Shown one piece after another: positions 49,830 to 58,024 of a stretch of 64,000 nt of DNA (position 1 is the stretch's first letter; each line of letters begins with the position of its first letter). Source of the DNA: Verrucosispora sp. NA02020 (GTDB lineage Bacteria; Actinomycetota; Actinomycetes; Mycobacteriales; Micromonosporaceae); contig NZ_CP054923.1 of NCBI RefSeq assembly GCF_013364215.1, positions 3,038,001 to 3,102,000 on the forward strand, read 5' to 3'. The notes beneath the pieces are model-generated. The model saw nothing but the letters and a program-made list of their open reading frames with translations, ran no database searches and was not told the origin of the DNA. The translations under genes and the position numbers were made by a program.

Positions 49830-50453
49830 ACTCGTCCTCAGGTGACAGTGGACCCGTGCGGGTCCGCGCTTGCCTCCGGCGATCGCCGACGGCCTGGTCT
49901 CACCCGGAGGCACCCCACCGCGGATACGAGGGTTGCCGGTCAGCAGGCCGGGGCCTTTGCGCTGACACTCTTGACCGCTGCCGATGCTGCCACACGGGCG
50001 AGCCCGCCCGCCAGTGCCCGTCGGGCACCCGGCATGTCCCTGTTCGTACGACACGAGACAGCCCCTTGAGTCGTCCCGCCTGACCGGTCGGCTCGCTGTC
50101 GCGCCGGTCCGGGTGGCCGCTCGGGAACAGACGTGAATCCGACGCCCCGGGTGCGCGATTGCGCGGGCGCGCTTCACCACGCACAGTGACCACAGTCACC
50201 TGCCGCCGATCGGCTCGGAGCCCCTTCGCCGCTGCTCTGTCGGCCATGTGAACGCGGGTCGGCGCGGCATGTCGGTGATTCGACGGAACACTGTCCGGAA
50301 AGCGTCTCCACCACGCGGAATAGCACACTCCATGATGGACGGACCAGCGGTTCGACTGTCAGCTTTGCGAAACACTTTCGCGCTCTGATCTGCCCTACGG
50401 TGAACCGGCGTTACCGCAGCGACCACGCCGCAACCATTGGGGAACGCATCACC
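49830..50453. other. Long intergenic region separating the cluster from the DUF6603 operon
   Basis: The 624 bases hold no convincing gene. Structures seen are GGACCC-GTGC-GGGTCC (49850-49865), a dyad GTGAC-CACA-GTCAC (50186-50199), and a perfect GCGAAA-CAC-TTTCGC inverted repeat (50367-50381) about 75 bases before the first gene of the operon. The last two could be operators. No clear -35/-10 pair was found. Confidence 0.5.
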
Positions 50454-53400
50454 ATGCGCATACTCGCCGTGCCCGTCAGGGTGGACGCCCTGTGGCTCGC
50501 CACCGACCGGACCGTGACCGGACCGACCGCCGACTTCACCCGCCTGCCGTACGTCGACGCCAGCACCGGCCGGGACGCCGACTTCGGTGAGCGCAACCTC
50601 AGCGACGCCATCCTGCCCGGGTCGTTCCAGCAGGACCTGCTGTTGCCGGCCGGCATCCACCTGCACTGGTCACTGCCGGACGCGCTGACCCGGTTGACGC
50701 ACGGCGCCGCGACCGGCGGTGGTGCGCCCGCCGTCGACCTGCCCCGGGTGCCGAACCGGTGGCTGGTCACCCGGACCGCGCCGGGTGGGGCCCAGGACCG
50801 CTGGATGGTGGAGAGCGACGCGCTGGGCGACGTCGACCGGGGCGGGGTGACCTATCCGCTGCGGGCGGCCGATCCACGCGGCACCACCGGACGCCCGTGG
50901 CGGTATCTCGGCCGGAAGCTGCCGCTGTCGGCGTGGCCCGGTACGCCGACCGACCGGGTGGCCGCGCTCACCGCGCTCGGCTACGGCGAGCCGACCTTCG
51001 CCGCGTTCTATCCGAACTCGTCGAGCGTGTTCGGGTTGCACGACGACGGCTACGGGGCGGTGCCGCCGCCGAACGGCCTGCGCTACGACGTGGTCGGCTG
51101 GTATGCCGAGACGGCCGACGACGAACTGCTGGCGGTGGTGGCGACGGCGGCCGGGCCGAGCTGGCCGCAGACCATCGCCGACGAACTGGACTGGTCGGTG
51201 CCGGCCGACACCGGCGGCGACGCTCCGGCGCGGATGCTCTGCTTCGGTCGGCTGACCTTCGCCGCGACGGCGAAGCGGGCGCCGGTGCCCGGCCCGACGA
51301 CCGACTCCGAGAGCGGGGTCTGGGTGGCGAACACCGCCACCGAGGCGCTCGCCGCGCACCTCGGCGCGGTGTTGCCCGGGGTGACCGAGACGCAGACCGA
51401 GGAGCTGCTGGAGGCGCTGACCGTCGCCGACGAGTTGGAGAGCGGCGTGTTGGACCTGCCGGCCCGGCTGGCTCAGGCCCGGCATGCCGCGTCGTTCGGC
51501 ACGGTCGCCTCCGGGGTGGCCTGGACGGTCCGCCGGCAGGACGACCCGCTGGACGGCGGGGACGAGGGGGCGCCGGTCACGGTGCCGCAGCGCCAGGCCC
51601 GGGAACGGTTGGCGCTGCCGGGGAGCTTCGGCGACCTGCTGGTCGCGCTGAACGAGGCGCAGTCGGCGTACGACGCGGCGGCGGCCGAGGTCGCCGGGGC
51701 ACGGCGGCGGATCTTCGCGGACTGGACCCGGTACCTGGTCTGTGCGTACCCGCCACCGGGTGCCCGGGAGGACTATCCGGACCCGGATCTCGTCGGCTGG
51801 TATCTGCGGCGGGAGGTGTCGGCGTTGTCCGCCCGGTTGGCAAGGCTGGGAAGTTGGCCGCCGGTGGACACCGGCACGAGTCTGGCGCACCGGTTGCAGG
51901 CCGCCCGGCAGGCCGCGCAGTCGGCGCTGGACACGGTCAACGCCACGGCGGCGGCGACCGCGCGGAGCCGGTTCGAGTTGCAACAGGTCCCGGGTACGCC
52001 GTACCAGGTGCCGAACGAACCGGTGGTGCTGCTCACCGGTGCGGCGGCCACCCCGTCGGACCGGTACGGCCGCGACGGCGCGGACCAGCCGGACGGGCTG
52101 CTGCCGTGCCTGGCGGTGGAGCTGGCCGTCTCCGAGGCCGACCTGCGGACCGCGACCGGGGTGACCCGCCTCGGTGACCTGCTCGCGGCACTGGCCACCA
52201 AGCTCGCCACCGGGCAACCGGAACATCCCGCGCTGCGGTCGTGGACGGGTCAGCCGTGGCATCCGGTGCTGCTGCACTGGGAGGTCGAGTTCTTCCCGGC
52301 GCGGGCGGGCAACAACCTGGACCCGTCCGGGCGGGACTTCGACCCGGCGTTCGTCACGACTAACTACGAGCTGCCCGACGGGGACCGGGAACTGCGCCCC
52401 CGGGCGGAGAAGGACGTGCTGGACACGGCGGCGAACGTCTACACCGGCAGCACGGTGTTGTCGGCGTCGGCGCGGCCGGTGCTCTCCACCCGGATCATGC
52501 GGTACCTGCGCGGGACACCGCTGGCCCGGGCGAACGACGAGCGGACGGCGGCGGGACTCGACCCGTGGACCGCCGACCAACTGGACGACGACCCGGGACC
52601 GCTACTGGACTGGTGCGCGGCGCAGCAGGACGACGCGCGGCTGGGCACGCTCGCGACGGCGTACCGGCATCTCGCCGCGCACGAGGGAAGCAACCTGGCG
52701 CAGAGCCTGGGTGGTTTCAACGACGCCCTGGTGATGCTGCAGATGGTGCGTCAGTTGCCGATCACCGACCCGTTGGGTTTTCCAGCCGGGCGGTCGCTGG
52801 CGGCGCTCGTGCAGCAGGCGGTGGCGGGTGAGGGGCGGCACGCGCCGGTGCCGCTGAGCGACTTCAACCCGGTCCGGGCGGGGGCGCTGCGGGTGCGGCG
52901 CTTGCGGATCGTGGACAGCTTCGGCATCGGGTACGACGTCGACACCGACAAGCCCCGGACCACCACCTGGTTGAGCATGCCGAACCGGCCGACCTGGGTG
53001 GCGATGCCGCCCCGGCTGGCGGTGCCGGCGCGGGTACGGCTGGACCTGCTCGACGCCGAGGCCGCCGGGCGAGCGCTGAGCGGGTTGCCGCAGTCCTCCC
53101 CGGTCTGCGGGTGGCTGCTGCCCGATCCGCTCGACGACGGGCTGCGGGTGTACGCGGCGGACGGGGACTGGCTCGGCACGCTCTACCTGACCGCCGACCC
53201 GGCCGCCCCACGGCAGGCGTGGTGGCAGTCCTCCCCGCAGGGGCCGGTCACCGAGGTCGGGTCGATCGGCAACGTGCGGCTGCGCGCGGTGGTGCAGCGG
53301 CTGCGTGGGCTGGGCGCCGACGGGCTGGCCGAGTTCGTGTCCCGGCTCGACGAGTCGCTGGACGCGGTCGAGCCCGAGGACCCGGGGCAGCATCGGGCGC

Positions 53401-54047
53401 GGGCGGTGCTGGTCGGTCGGCCGGTGGCGGTGGTCCGGCTGGCACTCGATCTGGAGGCGCCGGGGCTGCCCGTGATCCACCAGGACTGGAACGTCTTCCG
53501 GCAGGATCTGCGCCGCGTCGGTCGGGAGAGCAACGCGTACCCGTCCGTCCGGTTCCCGGTGCGGCTGGGCGAGCACGGGCGGCTGGGCGACGGCACGCTC
53601 GGCTTCTGGCGGGAGCAGCCGGACGGCACCCTGGGCGAGCAGTACCACGACGTGGTCACGCTGGCCGAGCAGGACGGCGACCCGCCGCTCGCCGTCGGGA
53701 TCGACCTGCCGACGCTGACACTGACCGCGCTGGTGGAGCCGGCCGGGGCGGTACACGCCACCACCGGGGTGCTGCCGACGGTCTCCTGCCGGCTGGATCC
53801 CGCCCACCACCATGATGCGCTGGCCCGACTGGAGGTCGGCTTCCTGGCAGCGCCCGTGCTGACCGAGGCCGACGCGCCGGCGCTGGTCACACCGGCGGCC
53901 GACCCGGACCGGGTCTGGTCGTGGCGCGAACGCGACGGCGCCTCCTGGGTGGAGGTCGCCGAGCCCCCGGAGCTCGCGGAGGCGTTCCCCACCGCGCTGA
54001 CCGCTCGCGAGGGCTGGCTCAGCCTGCGTCAGCGCCCGACCGTCTGA
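50454..54047 (+). CDS. Giant conserved protein of unknown function, first gene of the DUF6603 operon
   Basis: The 1,197-aa protein has no domain that I recognise. It is not a membrane protein and has no signal peptide. Conserved-looking stretches are IHLHWSLPDALT near residue 70, VPNRWLVTRT near 98, FAAFYPNSSSVFGLHD near 185 and a helical part around 380-490. The last 450 residues look beta-rich. I recall similar phrases in other uncharacterised bacterial proteins. The start at 50454 follows GGGGA by ten bases; a GTG at 50400 is an alternative. It leads a run of six same-strand genes with short or negative spacing, so it is probably a structural component of one system. Confidence 0.75.
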   Translation: MRILAVPVRVDALWLATDRTVTGPTADFTRLPYVDASTGRDADFGERNLSDAILPGSFQQDLLLPAGIHLHWSLPDALTRLTHGAATGGGAPAVDLPRVPNRWLVTRTAPGGAQDRWMVESDALGDVDRGGVTYPLRAADPRGTTGRPWRYLGRKLPLSAWPGTPTDRVAALTALGYGEPTFAAFYPNSSSVFGLHDDGYGAVPPPNGLRYDVVGWYAETADDELLAVVATAAGPSWPQTIADELDWSVPADTGGDAPARMLCFGRLTFAATAKRAPVPGPTTDSESGVWVANTATEALAAHLGAVLPGVTETQTEELLEALTVADELESGVLDLPARLAQARHAASFGTVASGVAWTVRRQDDPLDGGDEGAPVTVPQRQARERLALPGSFGDLLVALNEAQSAYDAAAAEVAGARRRIFADWTRYLVCAYPPPGAREDYPDPDLVGWYLRREVSALSARLARLGSWPPVDTGTSLAHRLQAARQAAQSALDTVNATAAATARSRFELQQVPGTPYQVPNEPVVLLTGAAATPSDRYGRDGADQPDGLLPCLAVELAVSEADLRTATGVTRLGDLLAALATKLATGQPEHPALRSWTGQPWHPVLLHWEVEFFPARAGNNLDPSGRDFDPAFVTTNYELPDGDRELRPRAEKDVLDTAANVYTGSTVLSASARPVLSTRIMRYLRGTPLARANDERTAAGLDPWTADQLDDDPGPLLDWCAAQQDDARLGTLATAYRHLAAHEGSNLAQSLGGFNDALVMLQMVRQLPITDPLGFPAGRSLAALVQQAVAGEGRHAPVPLSDFNPVRAGALRVRRLRIVDSFGIGYDVDTDKPRTTTWLSMPNRPTWVAMPPRLAVPARVRLDLLDAEAAGRALSGLPQSSPVCGWLLPDPLDDGLRVYAADGDWLGTLYLTADPAAPRQAWWQSSPQGPVTEVGSIGNVRLRAVVQRLRGLGADGLAEFVSRLDESLDAVEPEDPGQHRARAVLVGRPVAVVRLALDLEAPGLPVIHQDWNVFRQDLRRVGRESNAYPSVRFPVRLGEHGRLGDGTLGFWREQPDGTLGEQYHDVVTLAEQDGDPPLAVGIDLPTLTLTALVEPAGAVHATTGVLPTVSCRLDPAHHHDALARLEVGFLAAPVLTEADAPALVTPAADPDRVWSWRERDGASWVEVAEPPELAEAFPTALTAREGWLSLRQRPTV

Positions 54048-54099
54048 CCGCTCTCCCCCTCTTCCGGCACGTCCACACCTCGACTCAGAAGGCGACCCG

Positions 54100-54285
54100 A
54101 TGCCACAGATCACCCTCGACCTGTCCCTGGAACAGACGAACATGGTCCTGGAGGCGCTCGGCCAACTGCCGTACGTCCGGGTCTACGAGCTGATCGAGAC
54201 GATCGGCCGGCAGGCCGGTGCGCAGGTGCAGGCCCCGTCCGTCGAGGCCGAGCAGGCCCGTCTCACCCCGGTGCGGTCGGCATGA
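54100..54285 (+). CDS. Small 61-aa protein of the DUF6603 operon
   Basis: The protein begins MPQITLDLSLEQTNMVLEAL and continues GQLPYVRVYELIETIGRQAG, a short strand followed by two helices. The pattern recalls small phage-like proteins that read 'xLTxxExNxVLxALxxLPYxxVxxLI', but I cannot name the family. The start has a weak GAAGGCGACCC. The stop overlaps the next start (ATGA), which supports it being a real gene. It is acidic to neutral and likely binds a larger partner. Confidence 0.65.
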   Translation: MPQITLDLSLEQTNMVLEALGQLPYVRVYELIETIGRQAGAQVQAPSVEAEQARLTPVRSA

Positions 54286-56714
54286 GCCCGGAGCCGCTGC
54301 TGTTCTGGCAGCTCGACGACATCGCCCCGGGCAACGTCGTCGTCGACTACGGCAAGGGGCAGCTCGACGGCCGGCTCGAAGGGAACCCGACCGTGTCGCC
54401 GGACGACCAGTTCGGTGCGGTGCTGACCCTGGACGGGGTCGGCGACGCCGTGGTCTCGCCCGCGACCCTGCCGCCGTACACGACCTACACGATGTGCGGC
54501 TGGTTCCGGGTGCCCACCCAGACTTCGGGCATGCAGACCCTGATGGGCCGCGACCTTTACGGGGTGCACGTCAACGTGCTCGGCCGCATCATGGCCGACC
54601 TGCCGGGCACCAACGTCCGGTACTCCAGCGGCGCCGGCCTGTTCACCTACGACACCTGGCACCACCTGGCGGTGACCCGGGGCACCACGCTGCTTCGGAT
54701 CCACCTCGACGGTGTGGTGGTGCTGGAGGCGAACGTCGGGGCGCCGCCGACGGTGCAGAGCAGCTTCGTGGTCGGGCGGCCACCCGGCAACGCCAGTCAG
54801 TACCAGCCGATGTCGGTGGCCGCGGTACGGCTGTACGGCACGGCCCTGAGCGCTGCCGAGGTCACCGAGCTGATGGCCGTGGACGAGTCGCCGGTGACGT
54901 CGTTCGTCCGCACCCACCCGCTCGACTTCGAGTTGGCCAACGTCGACCAGCAGCCGGTGTTGTACATCGACGACGCCGCCACCAGCCAGACGCTCACGTT
55001 GCGCGTGACCAACTCGTCCCGGCACGACATCACGCTCTGGCCGCTGAGCGGCGCGCCGTCGGTGACGAACCGGCACCTCACCCTGAGCCTGCGGCCGGGC
55101 ACGATCGCCCCGGCGAGTACGGTCGGGCTGGCCGCGAGCGGGTGGGCGCTGGCCGCCAACGAGGCCCGTACGGAGCTGTATCTGCGCGGTCCGGCGAACG
55201 CGGTCGTCCCGGCCGCCGCGTCGGTCGAGTTGCCGTTGACCGGGCTGCGTGCGGACGGCACCGACGGCACCCGGGTGACCCGGGTCGAACTGGCCTATCA
55301 GCGGCTCGGTTACACCGGTGAGACCAGCGAGATCGTCGGCACCCGGCAGCAGTCGCTGGAGGTGGTGAACCACCGGGGTCGACCGGACATCCCGCTGGAC
55401 GTCGCCTTCGTCGGCGGCAACCGGGTGCTCAGCGACGGGTCGGGCACCAGCTCGCTGCGGCTGCGGGTGGCCAACGTCTCCCGCCGGGTGGCGATCGCGC
55501 TGGCCGGCTCCGCCACCGTCGGCAAGGAGCGGGCGTCCGCGCTGGTCCTCTCGTTCGACGTGCAGTTGGCGAACGAGACCCGGGACTGGGCGTTGACCAC
55601 GGCCGGCCAGGTCGGTGCGGTGCAGGTGGCGTTGAGCGGTGCCACCGGTGTGGCGTGGGACGTCGACAAGATGATCGACGACGAGCGGGCGATGTGGACG
55701 CTGACCCCGAAGCAGGACACGACCATCGCCGCCGAGGAGTGGTTGGAGCTGGGGATCGGTCCGGTCCACGGGCTGACCACGCCGGGTCACGCGCCGGTGG
55801 TGCTGTCGTACCGCAACGTCCCCGGGTTCCAGGACGGGTTCGTCAGCGTCGACGTGGAGCGGAGCCCGCTGCTGTTCACCGGCACCCAGGTCGCGCTCGG
55901 TGCCGGGACGGCGTCGGCGAAACTGCACCTGTTCGACCGGTTCACCGATGCCAACGGTGGAAGCCTCATCGTGGGGCCGACCAACGCGCCGAACCTACGG
56001 CTCGGCTACGACCGGACGTACTCCTGGGTCCAGTCGCATTCCGGCGCACCGCTGGCGATCAACCCGATCGGCAACAACGTCGCGGTGGGCGGCACCGCCG
56101 CGCCGTTCAAACTGACCGTACGCGCCGCCACCGAGCACCTGCAGCTGCGCCGCGAGGGTCAGACCGGCGGCAACCAGATCTACCTGGAGCTGTACCAGTC
56201 GGAGACACCCGCCGACGTGACCACCTACCCGAGCATCCGGTTCCACCACGCGGGCAAGTTCTGGCACCGGCTGGAGTGCCGCCCCGACGGGTTCATGTTC
56301 AAGTGGGGACCGCCGACCAGCGACGACCTGAGTGACATCTTCGCCCGCCTGGGCGTGTTCACGTCGATGCGGGTGGACAAGGTCGCGGTCAGCGGGGGCG
56401 AGGGCCATCTCCGGGTGGAACGGCGGGACCAGGCAGCCGGTAAGCAGGTGTTCCTGGAGTTGTTCCAGGCGGATGTCCCGGCGAATCAGGGGACCTTTCC
56501 GAGCCTGAGGTTCCATCACGCGAACAAGTTCTGGCACCGGATCGAGGGCCGTCCCGAGGGCTTCCTGTTCAAGGACGGCAACACCGGCTCCGACGAGTTG
56601 CGGGACATCTTCGCCCGGACCGCGTCGTTCACCTCGCTGCGTCTCGGATCCACCGGCATCGGTGAGTCGGACCTGCGCCGGTTGCTCGATCTGGCACGGC
56701 ACTTCCCGTTCTAG
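54282..56714 (+). CDS. LamG-domain protein with C-terminal duplication
   Basis: The 810-aa protein starts with a concanavalin-like LamG domain (about residues 1-205: LFWQLDDI, YTMCGWFRVP, YDTWHHLAVTRG, SVAAVRLYGTALSAAEV). A long beta-sandwich-like middle follows. The end contains two related 85-90-residue units, starting near 618 and 708, sharing LELxQxxxPA, PSIRFHHAxKFWHRxExRPxGF and a SDxLxDIFARxxxFTSxR block. LamG domains bind sugars or proteins, often outside the cell, yet no signal peptide is present. It starts in the stop of the 61-aa gene. Confidence 0.8.
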   Translation: MSPEPLLFWQLDDIAPGNVVVDYGKGQLDGRLEGNPTVSPDDQFGAVLTLDGVGDAVVSPATLPPYTTYTMCGWFRVPTQTSGMQTLMGRDLYGVHVNVLGRIMADLPGTNVRYSSGAGLFTYDTWHHLAVTRGTTLLRIHLDGVVVLEANVGAPPTVQSSFVVGRPPGNASQYQPMSVAAVRLYGTALSAAEVTELMAVDESPVTSFVRTHPLDFELANVDQQPVLYIDDAATSQTLTLRVTNSSRHDITLWPLSGAPSVTNRHLTLSLRPGTIAPASTVGLAASGWALAANEARTELYLRGPANAVVPAAASVELPLTGLRADGTDGTRVTRVELAYQRLGYTGETSEIVGTRQQSLEVVNHRGRPDIPLDVAFVGGNRVLSDGSGTSSLRLRVANVSRRVAIALAGSATVGKERASALVLSFDVQLANETRDWALTTAGQVGAVQVALSGATGVAWDVDKMIDDERAMWTLTPKQDTTIAAEEWLELGIGPVHGLTTPGHAPVVLSYRNVPGFQDGFVSVDVERSPLLFTGTQVALGAGTASAKLHLFDRFTDANGGSLIVGPTNAPNLRLGYDRTYSWVQSHSGAPLAINPIGNNVAVGGTAAPFKLTVRAATEHLQLRREGQTGGNQIYLELYQSETPADVTTYPSIRFHHAGKFWHRLECRPDGFMFKWGPPTSDDLSDIFARLGVFTSMRVDKVAVSGGEGHLRVERRDQAAGKQVFLELFQADVPANQGTFPSLRFHHANKFWHRIEGRPEGFLFKDGNTGSDELRDIFARTASFTSLRLGSTGIGESDLRRLLDLARHFPF

Positions 56715-56747
56715 GTCATCGGTAGCGAAGCGGAGGAGCACGGCACG

Positions 56748-58022
56748 ATGCCGAACGGCAAACGGACGCGGACCACGAGCAAGACCACCGACTCCAGCAA
56801 GGCACCCAAGAACACCGAACGCAAGGACGTCAAGGCCAAGAAGGCGATGACCGACGCCGCCCACAAGGCGGCCATCGCGGCGAAGATATCGGTGGAGCTG
56901 CTGCAACTGGCCACCACCCTGGAGCCGGTCACCCGATCGACGCCGGCGGTGGTGGGGGCACGCGCGGACACGAACTTCTACGCCACGTTCCTGCGGTCGG
57001 GGCAGGGCGACTGCATCGTGCTCAAGACGCCCGGCGGCAAGACGGTGCTCGTCGACTGCGGCTCGACCACGCTGGACACCACGACCGGTGACGCGCACGC
57101 GCAGTACATCTGGAACAGCCTGAACGTGCCCCGCTACCTGCTGGGCAGCAGCACGATCGACGTCATGGTCTTCACCCATCCGGACGAGGACCACTACAAC
57201 TACCTGACGTCCGTGCTCGACGAGGACCGCACCGGTCGGAAGATGACGGTGGGGCGGGTCTACCACAGCGGCGACAGCCAGGACTACGTCGGCGCCATCG
57301 ACTGGCTCCGAAAACACATGGCCGACGCCACGAAGATCTTCAAGGTGGTGCACAACCTGGAGGTCGATCCGTCCGACCAGAGCGTGGTCCGCGGCGAGAT
57401 CACGCTCGACGGCGAGGCGGTGGTCGCCGCCACCGCCGCCGACCAGGTGGATCGTCTCGACGACAAGGGCGGTATCCGGATCATCGCGGAGCCGAACTGC
57501 ACCGTCACCATCCTCGCCGGCGGGGTCGCGCACGACTACAAGACCGACAAGGACACCAAGAAGGCCAGGAACCGCGCCAGCCTGGTGCTGCTGGTCGAGG
57601 CGCACGGGAAGAAGCTGCTGCTCTGCGGTGACGCCACCACCAGCACCGAGCACTACCTGATCGCAGCCGGCAAGTACGCCGCACCGACCAAGACCCGGAT
57701 CACCGGGGTCGACGTGATGCACATCGCCCACCACGGCAGCAAGGTCACGTCAGGCTCGAAGGAACTGCTGGACGTGGTCAAACCCAAGACGGAGGCGATC
57801 ATCAGCGCGGCCCGGGAGGGCAGCACCTCGCACCACCTGCCGGCCTGGCCCACGGTGGAGAAGTACATCGACAATTTCACGGGCCGCGTCCCTGCCACCG
57901 CCCACAAGGGATGGTGCTGGGACATGAACGTGAGCCGGTACAAGGTCCAGCAGATGGACATCCCGGTCCCGGTGTACATCACCGGGTCGCACGGCAACCT
58001 CGACATCGCCTGGACGGCCTGA
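56748..58022 (+). CDS. ComEC/Rec2-type metallo-beta-lactamase fold hydrolase with Lys-rich N-terminus
   Basis: The 424-aa protein has a 30-residue Lys/Thr-rich N-terminal tail, then a metallo-beta-lactamase fold: SGQGDCIVL and VLVDCG, the metal motif HPDEDH at residues 144-149, GDATTSTEHY, and IAHHGSKVTSG. The order and the GD/HHGS motifs are those of the ComEC-associated group, which includes nucleases and phosphodiesterases. No membrane helices are present, so it is the soluble form. GGAGGAGC precedes the ATG. The next gene starts two bases after its stop. A nucleic-acid or nucleotide substrate is plausible from the family. Confidence 0.85.
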   Translation: MPNGKRTRTTSKTTDSSKAPKNTERKDVKAKKAMTDAAHKAAIAAKISVELLQLATTLEPVTRSTPAVVGARADTNFYATFLRSGQGDCIVLKTPGGKTVLVDCGSTTLDTTTGDAHAQYIWNSLNVPRYLLGSSTIDVMVFTHPDEDHYNYLTSVLDEDRTGRKMTVGRVYHSGDSQDYVGAIDWLRKHMADATKIFKVVHNLEVDPSDQSVVRGEITLDGEAVVAATAADQVDRLDDKGGIRIIAEPNCTVTILAGGVAHDYKTDKDTKKARNRASLVLLVEAHGKKLLLCGDATTSTEHYLIAAGKYAAPTKTRITGVDVMHIAHHGSKVTSGSKELLDVVKPKTEAIISAAREGSTSHHLPAWPTVEKYIDNFTGRVPATAHKGWCWDMNVSRYKVQQMDIPVPVYITGSHGNLDIAWTA

Positions 58023-58024
58023 TC

